Shown: piece by piece, positions 18,020 to 27,679 of the stretch
How the letters are laid out: each line of letters opens with the position of its first letter
How positions within the stretch are numbered: position 1 is the stretch's first letter
Source of the DNA: Afipia massiliensis
GTDB taxonomy: Bacteria; Pseudomonadota; Alphaproteobacteria; Rhizobiales; Xanthobacteraceae
Length of the DNA: 64,000 nt
Reading direction: 5' to 3'
Assembly (NCBI RefSeq): GCF_001006325.2
Contig: NZ_LBIA02000001.1
Span: 4,279,501-4,343,500, forward strand
Made by a program: the position numbers and the translations under genes
Notes under the pieces: generated by a model
What the model was told of the DNA's origin: nothing
Database searches by the model: none
What the model saw: only the letters and a program-made list of their open reading frames with translations

Positions 18020-18592
18020 TCAGGGCGTCGCAGTACTTGCGGGCCGCAGGTGGTTTTCAAGCCGCGGCAGGAAATCCCAGATGTCGCGGTTGATGCGCGT
18101 CATATCCTTGATGGTCTTGACCATGCCCTTCAGCCGAACCTCATCCATGGGCTTCGTTTCGCCGAAATGAAGGCTGTTCTTTGTCTGCACAATTCGCATC
18201 GATTGCGTGTGGGTTATCTGCCCGCCGGCATCGACAATATACATGCAGTGATTGAACTCGTTTCGCACATGCGTCGTTTCATTGAACCGTTCGATGATCT
18301 TCGAAAGCGACCGGTCGAGGCTCTTGTCCTTGATCGTGATCTTCGCCAGACGCTGGATAAGATCGAGGCGTGCCCTGGTGGTGTTGAGCGTGGCGAATGT
18401 CAACGCCGCCGACGCCGGATCGGTTCTCATGAGGATCATGAGGACATAGATAAAAAGGCTTTCGTTGTTGGACCAGCTTGAAACCAGATTTCCGATCAAG
18501 GCCAGGATCTGCGTGCGACGATCGGCGGTTGCCGGCGCGGACGCGGCGAGCGCCTCAAAATCCGGTTTTGGCGGGAGTTGGGTTAGCACCAT
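18020..18592 (-). CDS. Conserved-looking helical protein with an RN-x3-H motif, function unknown
   Basis: 190 residues, no signal peptide or membrane helix, mostly helical by composition. 'ETTHVRNEFNHCMYIV' (about 107-122) contains Arg-Asn-x3-His, the spacing seen in HEPN-type ribonuclease domains, and is followed by a short beta-rich region and another helical segment ending 'DIWDFLPRLENHL'. The HEPN link rests on this motif and predicted helicity only. It is divergent from the gene at 18725 across 132 bp. I do not recognise the family with confidence. Confidence 0.62.
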   Translation of the reverse strand: MVLTQLPPKPDFEALAASAPATADRRTQILALIGNLVSSWSNNESLFIYVLMILMRTDPASAALTFATLNTTRARLDLIQRLAKITIKDKSLDRSLSKIIERFNETTHVRNEFNHCMYIVDAGGQITHTQSMRIVQTKNSLHFGETKPMDEVRLKGMVKTIKDMTRINRDIWDFLPRLENHLRPASTATP

Positions 18593-18724
18593 GAAACTGG
18601 TCCACTCCTGACTTGATCTGGAGCATCGCGTATCTTGGATGTATGATCAGGCAGGTCCTTGGACAACACAAGGGCGCCCCGTGCATTTTGGTTTATTTTA
18701 GAACCGCCCGCAGGGAGCGACGGT

Positions 18725-19279
18725 ATGCTGCGCTGGGTTCTTGACCTCTCCAGAGTCCGCAGAGCACGCAAGGCAGCTTGCGCGGCGATCTCTCCCATGG
18801 TTGCGAGAAGCCGCCATCGCCTGGGCGCCATCCCCGACGCCGCGTGGTCGAGTCCTTACATCGTCGGCTTCATGGTCATGCTGATTACGATCATAGCCAA
18901 GATTGAGGTCGGAAAAATCGAAGGCCAAACCCTGTGCCTGGTGCAGACGAAGGCATGGGAGGACATCACCGCCTTGAGATCAGATTTGATCGGCGAAGAA
19001 GTTCTTCTGCTCAACGCCGCACGAAACCGCGATTTCGAAATCGGTTGCCAGAATGCGATGACACTCGGCTCCATGCTGATAGGCAATTCAATCTTGAAGG
19101 TAGGCCTCAGCGCAGATTGGCAGGATCAGAATCTAGATCTGCGGGACGATGCCACGGCGATCTGGTCGGAACGGGACGACGTGTCTTCCCTTTGGGAACG
19201 TTTCTTCGATGCTCATGTCTCACTACACATTTGCGACATCGAAACAGGGCTCGGCAAATCGCCTTTCGAATATTCTTGA
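18725..19279 (+). CDS. Protein of unknown function
   Basis: 184 residues. The start at 18725 has GGGAG seven bases upstream, better than a TTG 66 bases earlier. The N-terminus is Arg-rich ('LDLSRVRRARKAACA'), followed by a hydrophobic stretch ('YIVGFMVMLITIIAKIEVG'), then 'AARNRDFEIGCQNAMTLGSM' and an acidic C-terminus. The hydrophobic stretch could be a membrane segment or the core strand of a small domain. No family recognised. It lies between the secretion locus and the LuxR-type regulator, both possibly functionally linked. Confidence 0.55.
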   Translation: MLRWVLDLSRVRRARKAACAAISPMVARSRHRLGAIPDAAWSSPYIVGFMVMLITIIAKIEVGKIEGQTLCLVQTKAWEDITALRSDLIGEEVLLLNAARNRDFEIGCQNAMTLGSMLIGNSILKVGLSADWQDQNLDLRDDATAIWSERDDVSSLWERFFDAHVSLHICDIETGLGKSPFEYS

Positions 19280-19513
19280 GCAGAAACGCTGTTCTGGTTC
19301 GACTTTTTAAACCGGGTTCTATGCCCGGAACCGTCATTTCATTGTGCAACGCGCCAAACGCCCGCCGGAAAAGCATCACGGGCTTGCAATAAACGCAGGG
19401 TATCCTAAAGTTGAATGAATTACTTGAGCAGAAAATTACGAATTCCGCAGAGCTAGCAGATTCATACGAACGGAAATCGCTTCAAGACGGAGTATTACGA
19501 GTAGGGGTGCGTC

Positions 19514-20572
19514 ATGAGTATCACCGGTTATTCGCATTCATTGCGCCAAAGGCAACAAAGCTCTGCTCGCTCCCAACAGCGACTACCTGTCAGTGAAGTT
19601 GTATCTTGCCCCATTGATCAAAGTAGCAGCGATCCTCCCATCAAGCGCTCGGACCAATTGCCGCAATCCTCTGTATCGATACGACCTGCACTGAGCAGCC
19701 CTCGCCATCCCTCACAGATATTGTCTGACGAACTCCGTCTCAATGCGCGAGCGAATTGCTCGAACCGGCGCGAGACGAACGGCCAGGACAGCCATCCCTC
19801 AGCGCAGCACCGCGTCAACATCAAAATCCCGACAAGACCCAACGAGGTCACGCGCGTCAACGGAGCGGCGAGAACTGATGACCCGCTTGCCGTCCCAAAG
19901 AGACCTGGGCTCGTCGTAATTCATCCGCGCGCTTTCTTCCGTGACTGCTTTGTTCGCTGCCTGGAGATTTCTTACACAAGCCACAACATCATGGCGTTCG
20001 CCAATATCTGCACATGGCGGGCCTCACCGCTGGAGAGCGCCGTCAACCCTTCAATTGTGGTGTACTTCGTCGATGGCAACGACGCGTCAAGTATCACCGA
20101 TCTCCAGTTTCTCGAAGCAACCGCGATAGATACACCTGTTGTCATCGTGTCGGATATCGATGACGTGAATTACGTCGTGCGAGCTCTTAAAGGCGGAGCG
20201 CGCGGATACATCCCGACAAGTTTGTCGTTCAATGTCGCCGTTGAGGCCGTGCGGCTGGTTGAAGCCGGCGGCACCTTTGTGCCTGTGAGTAGCCTGGCGA
20301 TGGATGGCAGCAAACAGGAGCCGACGGCGAAAACCGGCGATCTCCTGACCGAACGGCAAATGATGGTCGTCGAAGCGCTCTGTCAGGGAATGGCCAACAA
20401 GCAGATCGCTTATGAGTTAGGCATGAGCGAACATACGGTGAAGGTTCATCTCCGCCACATCATGCGAAAACTCAGGGCCAGGAACAGAACCGAGGTCGCT
20501 GTGCTGACCAAGGACTTTTTTGAACGGCCGCATGAGCAAAAGCGGCTCGGTGCGGACGACGGACCTCACTAG
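19514..20572 (+). CDS. LuxR-family regulator with a degenerate receiver domain
   Basis: 352 residues. The C-terminal GerE/LuxR helix-turn-helix is clear (about 275-335, 'LTERQMMVVEALCQGMANKQ' and 'MSEHTVKVHLRHIMRKL'). Residues of about 133-265 follow a response-regulator receiver fold, but the expected phospho-acceptor position in 'PSIVVYFVD' is Phe rather than Asp, and the conserved Lys is missing in 'GGARGYIPTS'. It may therefore act without phosphorylation. Residues 1-130 are polar and poorly structured. The start has AGGGG six bases upstream. Its closeness to the type I secretion locus makes it a candidate regulator of it; there is no direct evidence. Confidence 0.82.
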   Translation: MSITGYSHSLRQRQQSSARSQQRLPVSEVVSCPIDQSSSDPPIKRSDQLPQSSVSIRPALSSPRHPSQILSDELRLNARANCSNRRETNGQDSHPSAQHRVNIKIPTRPNEVTRVNGAARTDDPLAVPKRPGLVVIHPRAFFRDCFVRCLEISYTSHNIMAFANICTWRASPLESAVNPSIVVYFVDGNDASSITDLQFLEATAIDTPVVIVSDIDDVNYVVRALKGGARGYIPTSLSFNVAVEAVRLVEAGGTFVPVSSLAMDGSKQEPTAKTGDLLTERQMMVVEALCQGMANKQIAYELGMSEHTVKVHLRHIMRKLRARNRTEVAVLTKDFFERPHEQKRLGADDGPH

Positions 20573-20627
20573 TAGGCCCGTCTTCCTGATCGAAATCGCG
20601 ATGAGATCGCTTTCCGGAACGCAAGTC

Positions 20628-23600
20628 CTACCAGGTATCGATACACGGACGCTTGCGATGCTCCCGCGGCGCCGGCTTTGGCACCGAGCGAAGTCCCGCC
20701 ATGATCCAGCTTCGGGTATCGGCAGGATCGATCACATTGTCGATCTCGAACACCGACGCGATCGAGGTGGCCTTGCCGTTGGCATACAGCTCGGCGACCT
20801 TGGCCTTGTAGTAAGCCTCCCGCTCCGCCAGATCGGCAATCGCTTCCATCTCCTTGCGGAAGCCGAGCCGGACATACCCTTCCAGTCCCATCCCGCCGAA
20901 TTCGCCGGTCGGCCAGGCAGCGGTGAAGAACGACGCATGGAATCCGCCGCCGATCATCGACTGCGCGCCGAGGCCGTAACCCTTGCGGAGCACGATACCG
21001 AACAGCGGCACGGTGATGCTTGCCCCGGTGACGAACATCCGCGCAACGTGACGCACGATCGCAGTCTTCTCCGCCTCTGGCCCCACCATGAATCCCGGCG
21101 TGTCGCACAACGAAACGATCGGAATGTCATAGGCGTCGCAAAGCTGCAGGAATCGCGCGGCCTTGTCGCCTGCGTCGGCGTCGATAGCGCCGCCCAGATG
21201 CTTCGGATTGTTCGCAATCAGGCCGAACGGCTTGCCCTCGACGCGGATGAATGCCGTAATCATGCCGACGCCGAAGTCGCGCCGGATCTCGAGAACGGAT
21301 CCCTCGTCGGCGATCAGTTCGATCACCGAGCGGATATCGTAGACCCGCAGCCGGTTCTCCGGGATCGCGCGGCGCAGCAGGCGCTGGTCCGGCGCTTTCC
21401 AGTCGGCCAGCGCGCCCTGGAAGTATGACAGATACTTCTGCGCGGCGGCGGTCGCCTCTTCCTCGTCCTTCACCAGAATATCGACAACGCCATTTGGCGA
21501 CTGGAAGGAGACCGGCCCGACTTCGGCGGGATGATAGACGCCAAGACCGCCGCCTTCGATCATCGCAGGGCCGCCCATCCCGATGGAGGCATTCTCTGTG
21601 GCGATGATAACGTCACAGCAGCCGAGCATCGCGGCGTTGCCCGCGAAACAATAGCCCGAGACAACGCCGACAACGGGCACATGTCCCGACAGCCTCGCGA
21701 ACTGCACGAAGGACGGCCCGTCGAGGCCGGTCATGCCGAGTCGGTCGGTATCGCCCGGCCGTCCGCCACCGCCCTCAGCATAGAACACCAGCGGCATGCG
21801 CCACTGTTCGGCAAGCGACAGCATCCGGTCGATCTTCTTGTGGTTCATGTGGCCTTGGGTGCCGGCCAGCACGGTGTAGTCGTAAGAGATCACCATGCAG
21901 CGGGCATCCTGCTCGCCGAGCTTGGCGGCATTGACAGTCGCGACACCGGCAACAAGACCGTCCGCCGGCGTATTCTTGATGAGATCATCGACCGCTCGCC
22001 GACGGCGCTGGCCGGCAATCGCCAGCGAGCCGTATTCCATGAACGATCCCTCGTCGACCAGTTGCGCGATATTCTCCCGCGCGGTCCTCTGATTGGTCTT
22101 GCGGCGGCGCTCCACCGATTGAGGGCGGTTTTCGTCCAGCGTGTTGCCCTGACGCGCAATCATCTCAGCCAGATCGGGGCGAATGAAGTCGAGGTCGATC
22201 TCCGCCTCCTCCGCCGCCACGTGCTCGTCCATCTCCACCGGCTCGATGTAAAGAATGGGTTCGCCCTGCATCAGCGTGGTGCCGTCAGTCACCGCGATCC
22301 TGGTGACCTTGCCGCCCTGCTGCGCAGTGACCAGATGCTCCATCTTCATCGATTCAATGATCGCAAGTTGTTGCCCCGGATGAACCACATCGCCCTCGGC
22401 CACCGGGATCGCAACCACCGTTCCCTGCAGCGGCGCGGACACCGGCACCGAACCCGCGGGCGCAATGCCTGCGTCATTCTTCTTCGTTGCCGCCGTGGGG
22501 TCCGCGCCAGCGCCTGTGGGTGCGAAGAACAGCGGCGGCGCGGTTTCCCGCGCCGCGCCAACCAGCGCAGCCACGTTGGTATCGATGAAGTTCGTGCTGA
22601 TCTTGTTGGCGATGAAATCTGCGTTCGCCAGCAGCGCCTGCATGAAGGGAACGTTCGTGGCGACGCCGCCGATGCGGAATTCGCGCAATGTGCGTGCCGC
22701 CTTCGTCACCACATCCGGCCAGCGCGCGGACGGCGCGTGGACAATCACCTTGGCCAGCAGCGAGTCGAAAGCCGCACTGGTCTTGTAGCCGGCGTAACCG
22801 AACGTATCGACACGAACCCCCGGGCCGGACGGCGGCTCGAACACGGCGAGTACGCCACCCGTCGGCTTCGTCGCTCCACTCTCGTCCATCACCTCCATGT
22901 TGATGCGCAATTGCATCGCGTAGCCGCGCGGCGCGGGAACGGCGGATTGCGCCAGTCCGAGCGACCCCAGCGTCGCACCGTCCGCGACCGCTAGCTGCGA
23001 CTTCACCAGATCTACGCCCAGCACCTCTTCCGTAACGGTGTGCTCGACCTGAAGACGCGGATTTGCCTCGATGAAGGCAAAGGCGCCGTCGCCCTCACCG
23101 GCTTCTCCATCCACCAGGAATTCGAAGGTGCCGAGGCTGTCATAGTTCGCAGCAGCAGCCAGTTGCCTCGCCGCCTCAAGGATACGCGCGCGTAGGCCAT
23201 CGCTCAGGGATGGACTCGGCGCGACCTCGACCAGCTTCTGGTTACGGCGCTGGATCGTGCACTCGCGCTCCCACAGGTGGCTGATCGCGCCGTGCCGGTC
23301 GCCGATGATCTGCACCTCGATATGCCGGGCCTTGCGGATCAGCCGTTCGACGTAAACACCATCACTGCCGAACGCTGCCTTCGCCTCGGACTGACAGCGC
23401 GCATAGGCTTCCGCCAGATCGGCAGCATTCTCGACGGCACGCATGCCGCGACCGCCGCCGCCGGCCATCGCCTTGACCATGACGGCGCCGCCCTTACCGA
23501 GCGACGCGAAGAACGCCTTCGCCTCGTCCAGCGTGGTCGGTCCAACCGTGCCCTCGATCACCGGAACGTTGCAGCGCTTCGCCAGCGCCTTCGCCGCGAC

Positions 23601-23948
23601 CTTGTCTCCGAACAGTTCGAGCGCCGCCGGTGACGGGCCGACGAAGACGATCCCCTCCTCCGCGCAGCGCCGCGCCAGCACGGCATTCTCGCTGAGAAAT
23701 CCGTAACCCGGATGCAGTGCGTCGCATCCGGTGGACTTCGCTGCGGAGACCACGCTTTCAATGTCGAGGTAGGCGCGCGCACCGCGTCCCGGAATTTCGC
23801 AAGCCTTGTCCGCGGCGCGGACATGAAGCGACAATGCGTCGTCAGCCGGATAGATCGCGACCGTGGCGAGCCCGGCGTCTGCGGCGGCACGCGCGATACG
23901 AATGGCGATCTCGCCGCGGTTGGCGATCAGCAGCTTGCGAAAGGACAT
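20628..23948 (-). CDS. Single-chain biotin-dependent acyl-CoA carboxylase
   Basis: 1106 residues. It joins biotin carboxylase (about 1-450: 'KLLIANRGEIAIRIARAA', ATP-grasp 'GGGGRGM', 'EANPRLQVEHTVTEEVLG'), a biotinyl domain with acceptor Lys535 in 'ESMKMEH', and a carboxyltransferase of both N and C halves (about 600-1090: 'GGRPGDTDRLGMTG', 'DTPGFMVGPEAEK', 'GYGLGAQSMIGGG'). This is the plan of long-chain acyl-CoA carboxylases, which fix bicarbonate on the alpha carbon of an acyl-CoA with ATP. It is the last gene of the ABC-transporter/CoA-ligase operon, 79 bp after the ligase, so the substrate is probably the CoA ester the ligase makes. Chain length cannot be read from the sequence. Confidence 0.92.
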   Translation of the reverse strand: MSFRKLLIANRGEIAIRIARAAADAGLATVAIYPADDALSLHVRAADKACEIPGRGARAYLDIESVVSAAKSTGCDALHPGYGFLSENAVLARRCAEEGIVFVGPSPAALELFGDKVAAKALAKRCNVPVIEGTVGPTTLDEAKAFFASLGKGGAVMVKAMAGGGGRGMRAVENAADLAEAYARCQSEAKAAFGSDGVYVERLIRKARHIEVQIIGDRHGAISHLWERECTIQRRNQKLVEVAPSPSLSDGLRARILEAARQLAAAANYDSLGTFEFLVDGEAGEGDGAFAFIEANPRLQVEHTVTEEVLGVDLVKSQLAVADGATLGSLGLAQSAVPAPRGYAMQLRINMEVMDESGATKPTGGVLAVFEPPSGPGVRVDTFGYAGYKTSAAFDSLLAKVIVHAPSARWPDVVTKAARTLREFRIGGVATNVPFMQALLANADFIANKISTNFIDTNVAALVGAARETAPPLFFAPTGAGADPTAATKKNDAGIAPAGSVPVSAPLQGTVVAIPVAEGDVVHPGQQLAIIESMKMEHLVTAQQGGKVTRIAVTDGTTLMQGEPILYIEPVEMDEHVAAEEAEIDLDFIRPDLAEMIARQGNTLDENRPQSVERRRKTNQRTARENIAQLVDEGSFMEYGSLAIAGQRRRRAVDDLIKNTPADGLVAGVATVNAAKLGEQDARCMVISYDYTVLAGTQGHMNHKKIDRMLSLAEQWRMPLVFYAEGGGGRPGDTDRLGMTGLDGPSFVQFARLSGHVPVVGVVSGYCFAGNAAMLGCCDVIIATENASIGMGGPAMIEGGGLGVYHPAEVGPVSFQSPNGVVDILVKDEEEATAAAQKYLSYFQGALADWKAPDQRLLRRAIPENRLRVYDIRSVIELIADEGSVLEIRRDFGVGMITAFIRVEGKPFGLIANNPKHLGGAIDADAGDKAARFLQLCDAYDIPIVSLCDTPGFMVGPEAEKTAIVRHVARMFVTGASITVPLFGIVLRKGYGLGAQSMIGGGFHASFFTAAWPTGEFGGMGLEGYVRLGFRKEMEAIADLAEREAYYKAKVAELYANGKATSIASVFEIDNVIDPADTRSWIMAGLRSVPKPAPREHRKRPCIDTW

Positions 23949-24027
23949 AACACTCTCCGTCAGGGAACAACGTCAGTCCGGCGCGGCCATTATGACACCG
24001 CACCGAACGAAAAATTCAGCGATCAGC

Positions 24028-25746
24028 TCAGGCGGCAGGCGTGGATGCGTCCAGTTCCTGCTTCTTGACCTTGCCTGTCGCGGTCATCGGCAGCGCCGAG
24101 ATGATCCTCACTTCCGGCACCTTGTAGGTGGCCATCCGCTCGGCGCACCACGCGCGAATGTCTTCCGGCTTGGTCGTCCCGATCGCCTCTGGCTTGAGCT
24201 GAATGAACGCAACCGGCACCTGCCCCTTGTCAGGGTCTTCGCGCCCGATAACGCCCGATCCAAGCACTGCCGGATGCTGACCAAGCAGCGCCTCGATCTC
24301 CGGCGGAAACACGCTCATGCCCTTGACCTTCAGCATCTCCTTGCGGCGGCCGAGGAAATGAATGAAGCCATCGGTGTCGATGCACCCGATGTCGCCGGTG
24401 CGCAACCAGCCATCGACGAGAGATTCAGCAGTCGCTTCCGGCTTGTTCCAGTAACTTTTCAAGAGCGACGGTGTGCGAACACGGATTTCGCCCTCGCGTC
24501 CAAGCGGAACAAGTTCGCCGGTCTGGAAGTCGGTGATCTTGAATTCCGCACCCGGCACCGGAAGTCCGACGAAAATCGGCTGCGAGATGAGATCGAAATC
24601 GCCGTCCTGGAAACCGGCGGTGAAGGTGTTGGACGTATGGGTTTCGGTCATTCCATACGACGCTTCGGTCAGGATCGTTCCCGTGAGATCCTTCCAGCGC
24701 TTGCGGTAATCCGGATTGAGCTTCTTGACGAAGGAAACCACGCGCACCTGCGTCAGCGACGACAGGTTAAACTCCTTGAAGCGCGGGTGATCCATCAGCT
24801 CGACGGCGCCATCGACCGGCATCGCCGTGATGTTCACCTTGTACTTGTCGATGGCCGCGAGCGTGCTGACCGCGTCCCAGCGCGCCAGCAACACCAGCGT
24901 CGCGCCGGTGAACAGCGGGAAGATCAGGCCGAAATTTTCGCCCGCGATCCAGAACTCCGGGAAGAAGGACAGGAAGATGCTGTCCTCGTTGGACGTAACC
25001 GAAATGCCCTGATTGGCCGCGGCCGTATAGACCATGTCGCGCTGCGTATGGACGCAGCCTTTCGGCATACCAGTCGTGCCGCCGGTGTAGTTCAATGCGG
25101 CGACATCATCGAGACCGGCGGGCGGCAGCGGCGTCGGCGCGGGCATCGCCGCCAGCGCGGGCAGCAGATCGGTCGCGCCCTGAACCGCGAGACGCGGACC
25201 CGTGATCGAATCCGGAGCCGGAATCGAGGGCTTCGCAGGAAGCACATCGGCGAAGCTCGTCACGATAACCTCGCGCAGCTTGGTTTCCCCGCGCGCCTGA
25301 TCCACCGTTGCCGCAAGCTGGTCGAGCGCGACGATCACTTCGGCATCAGTATCATTCAGTTCGTAGGCAAGTTCGAACGCACGCGACAGCGGGCTCACCG
25401 GCACATGGATCGCACCGAGCTTGAGGATGCCGAAGAACACGATGTGAAACTGCGGACAGTTCGGCAGGAACACCGCAACGCGGTCGCCTTTGCGCACGCC
25501 CTTGGCCTGCAGCAACGCAGCGAAACGGTCACTCTGCTGATCCAGTTCAGCGTAGGTCGTTACATGGCCGTAGAAAATCACCGCGGGTCGTTGCGGCCGA
25601 TCCTTCGCCCAGGCGCGCAGATATTCGGTCAGAGCCACCTCGCCGTGCGGGTAATGCGGCTTTCGAGCGATGCCCTTCGGCCACGCCTTGTCCCACAAGG
25701 CGTGCAACTGCTCGAGGTATTCCTTTTCGTTGAGGCCCGCGGCCAT
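24028..25746 (-). CDS. AMP-forming acyl-CoA synthetase
   Basis: 572 residues, an ANL-superfamily adenylating enzyme. The phosphate-binding loop is 'NYTGGTTGMPKGCVH', followed by 'ASYGMTETH' (motif A5), 'DGWLRTGDIGCIDTDGFIHF' (A7/A8) and the C-terminal 'TATGKVKKQEL' with the catalytic Lys. It activates a carboxylic acid with ATP and CoA. It lies 34 bp after the last permease gene and 79 bp before the acyl-CoA carboxylase gene, so the imported compound is probably a carboxylate that is activated, then carboxylated. Its exact acid is unknown; no residues point to an aromatic rather than an aliphatic substrate. Confidence 0.92.
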   Translation of the reverse strand: MAAGLNEKEYLEQLHALWDKAWPKGIARKPHYPHGEVALTEYLRAWAKDRPQRPAVIFYGHVTTYAELDQQSDRFAALLQAKGVRKGDRVAVFLPNCPQFHIVFFGILKLGAIHVPVSPLSRAFELAYELNDTDAEVIVALDQLAATVDQARGETKLREVIVTSFADVLPAKPSIPAPDSITGPRLAVQGATDLLPALAAMPAPTPLPPAGLDDVAALNYTGGTTGMPKGCVHTQRDMVYTAAANQGISVTSNEDSIFLSFFPEFWIAGENFGLIFPLFTGATLVLLARWDAVSTLAAIDKYKVNITAMPVDGAVELMDHPRFKEFNLSSLTQVRVVSFVKKLNPDYRKRWKDLTGTILTEASYGMTETHTSNTFTAGFQDGDFDLISQPIFVGLPVPGAEFKITDFQTGELVPLGREGEIRVRTPSLLKSYWNKPEATAESLVDGWLRTGDIGCIDTDGFIHFLGRRKEMLKVKGMSVFPPEIEALLGQHPAVLGSGVIGREDPDKGQVPVAFIQLKPEAIGTTKPEDIRAWCAERMATYKVPEVRIISALPMTATGKVKKQELDASTPAA

Positions 25747-25780
25747 TCCCGTCTTCCTTCTTATTTTCAGAAATCAAATA

Positions 25781-26656
25781 TCAGCGGCGCTTCATGGTCG
25801 GATCGAGCGCAACGCGCATCGACTCGCCCAGTGTGTTGAAAGCAAGCGCGGTGAACAGAATCGCTAGTCCCGGCGGGTACATCTGCTCGGGCGCGATCTC
25901 CATGTTCTGGTAAGCGCGCGCCAGCATCGCGCCCCAGCTCGGGTCCGGCGGCTGGATGCCCAGACCAAGGAAGCTCAAGCTCGCTTCCGCGAGCAACGCG
26001 GCGGCCAGCAGCAGCGTCACCTGTACAATCACCGGCTGGATCGCATTCGGCAGAACGTGTCGCCACAGAATGCGGCCGGTGGACACGCCGAAGCATCGCG
26101 CCGCATCGACATAAAGCTCATTCCGCACCACCAGCGTCCGCGCGCGCACCAGCCGCGCCAGCTGCGGCGCGAAGACGATGCCGACCGAAATCATGCCGTT
26201 GGTCAGGCCGATGCCCAGCGCGCCCGTGACCGCGATGGCCAGCACGATGGCGGGAAACGACAGGAAGCTGTCAACGACGCGGCTGATCGCTTCATCGACC
26301 CAGCCTCCGAGATAACCAGCCAGCACGCCGACCGGAACGCCAATCGCCACCGCGATGGCGACCGCCAGGAAGCTGGCATAGAGCGACGCCATGCCGCCGT
26401 AGATCAGCCGGCTCAGCGTATCGCGCCCGAGATCGTCGGCGCCGAGCCAATGCTTCGCCGTCATCGGCGACAACGCTGCATCGAGATCCTGCATCGTCGG
26501 TGAATAAGGAGATATCCACGGCCCCAGAGTCGAAATCACAATGAGGGCGAAGAGGAATGAAAGGCTCAGCGCGCCGCGCAGATCGGACCGGAACCAGCGG
26601 CCGAAACCGGCGAGCCAGCTCGGCTTGCGCTCTGAGATAACGACTGTGTCCGCCAT
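25781..26656 (-). CDS. Opp/Dpp-type ABC permease (DppC-like)
   Basis: 291 residues with six hydrophobic segments and the N-terminal cytoplasmic leader typical of OppC/DppC ('RKPSWLAGFGRWFRSDLRGA'). The EAA loop that contacts the ATPases is at 'DAARCFGVSTGRILWRHVLP', and 'LGLGIQPPDPSWGAML' is a strong family signature. The gene starts one base after the stop of the DppB-like gene, so the two are translationally coupled. It forms half of the membrane channel for a peptide-like or carboxylate substrate. Confidence 0.92.
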   Translation of the reverse strand: MADTVVISERKPSWLAGFGRWFRSDLRGALSLSFLFALIVISTLGPWISPYSPTMQDLDAALSPMTAKHWLGADDLGRDTLSRLIYGGMASLYASFLAVAIAVAIGVPVGVLAGYLGGWVDEAISRVVDSFLSFPAIVLAIAVTGALGIGLTNGMISVGIVFAPQLARLVRARTLVVRNELYVDAARCFGVSTGRILWRHVLPNAIQPVIVQVTLLLAAALLAEASLSFLGLGIQPPDPSWGAMLARAYQNMEIAPEQMYPPGLAILFTALAFNTLGESMRVALDPTMKRR

Positions 26657-26657
26657 C

Positions 26658-27611
26658 TCAGGAAATCCTCGGATCGAGAACGCTGTAGAGAATGTCGGTC
26701 AACAAGTTGAGACCGACCACAATCAACACCATCGCGAAGACAACCCCCTGCACCACCGGAAAGTCGCGATTCATCGCCGCGTTGACGATCAGGCTGCCCA
26801 TGCCCGGAATGGCAAACACGGCCTCCACGACGACCGTCGCCGCCAGCATGCGATTGGCCAGCAAACTCACGACGGTAAGAAGATTAACGCTGACATTCTT
26901 CAGTCCGTGCCGCCACAGGATCGAGGACGGCGGCAGACCCTTGGCGTGCAACGTGCGCACCTGCTGCGATGACAGGATTTCAACCAGCGACGAGCGCAAC
27001 TGCCGTGCGACCTCGGCGATGCCGCCCGACGCCAGCGCTATCGCGGGCAGAAGCGCGTGACGTAACGCACCCCACGGATCTTGCGCGAACGCCACCGCCC
27101 CGGTGGCCGGCAGCCAGTTCATCTCGAGTGCGAAAAAGGCCACCAGCAACATGCCCAGCCAGAAATTCGGCACGGCCACACCTAGGGAAGCAACGGCCAT
27201 AACGAAGCTGTCGATCCACGAGCCGGGTCTGCTTGCCGCCGCTATCCCGAGCGGGATTCCCACGAGCAGCGCCAGCATCAGTGCCATGGCGACGATCAAC
27301 AACGTGTGTGGCAGGCACCGCTTGATCGAGGTGAGGACCGCCTCGCTCGACACCAGCGAGTTCGAAAGATCACCATGCGCGGCTTTCCAGAGCCACGTCC
27401 CGTATTGAACGAAGAACGGCCGGTCGAGGCCGTAGATTTCACGGATTTCCGCGATCCGCTGCTCCGACGCATTGTCCCCCGCCAGCGTCACGGCGACATC
27501 GCCCGGCACCAGCTTGAGCAGACCAAAGACGATGAAGGTCGACAACACGATCACTGGCAACGTCTGAAGCAGACGGCGGCCGATGATGCTGAGCTTGGCG
27601 GCGGTAATCAT
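26658..27611 (-). CDS. Opp/Dpp-type ABC permease (DppB-like)
   Basis: 317 residues with six hydrophobic segments. Family features are 'TFIVFGLLKLVPGDVA' near the N-terminus, the periplasmic 'YGLDRPFFVQYGTWL', the EAA loop in 'RTLHAKGLPPSSILWRHGLK' and 'EAVFAIPGMGSLIVNA'. It pairs with the DppC-like protein encoded immediately downstream. It lies 68 bp after the binding-protein gene. Confidence 0.92.
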   Translation of the reverse strand: MITAAKLSIIGRRLLQTLPVIVLSTFIVFGLLKLVPGDVAVTLAGDNASEQRIAEIREIYGLDRPFFVQYGTWLWKAAHGDLSNSLVSSEAVLTSIKRCLPHTLLIVAMALMLALLVGIPLGIAAASRPGSWIDSFVMAVASLGVAVPNFWLGMLLVAFFALEMNWLPATGAVAFAQDPWGALRHALLPAIALASGGIAEVARQLRSSLVEILSSQQVRTLHAKGLPPSSILWRHGLKNVSVNLLTVVSLLANRMLAATVVVEAVFAIPGMGSLIVNAAMNRDFPVVQGVVFAMVLIVVGLNLLTDILYSVLDPRIS

Positions 27612-27679
27612 GACGAAACCAGACCTTCGATGACCGAATGACCGGCGCCGCGCTCATCGCAGCGGCGCCGGCATGGGTG

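Noticed and set aside
23863-25839. A 658-codon plus-strand open frame, and others of 300-700 codons at 515, 21531, 42174, 43556 and 48533
   Set aside because: All are mirror frames of well-supported genes on the other strand with composition typical of antisense translation.
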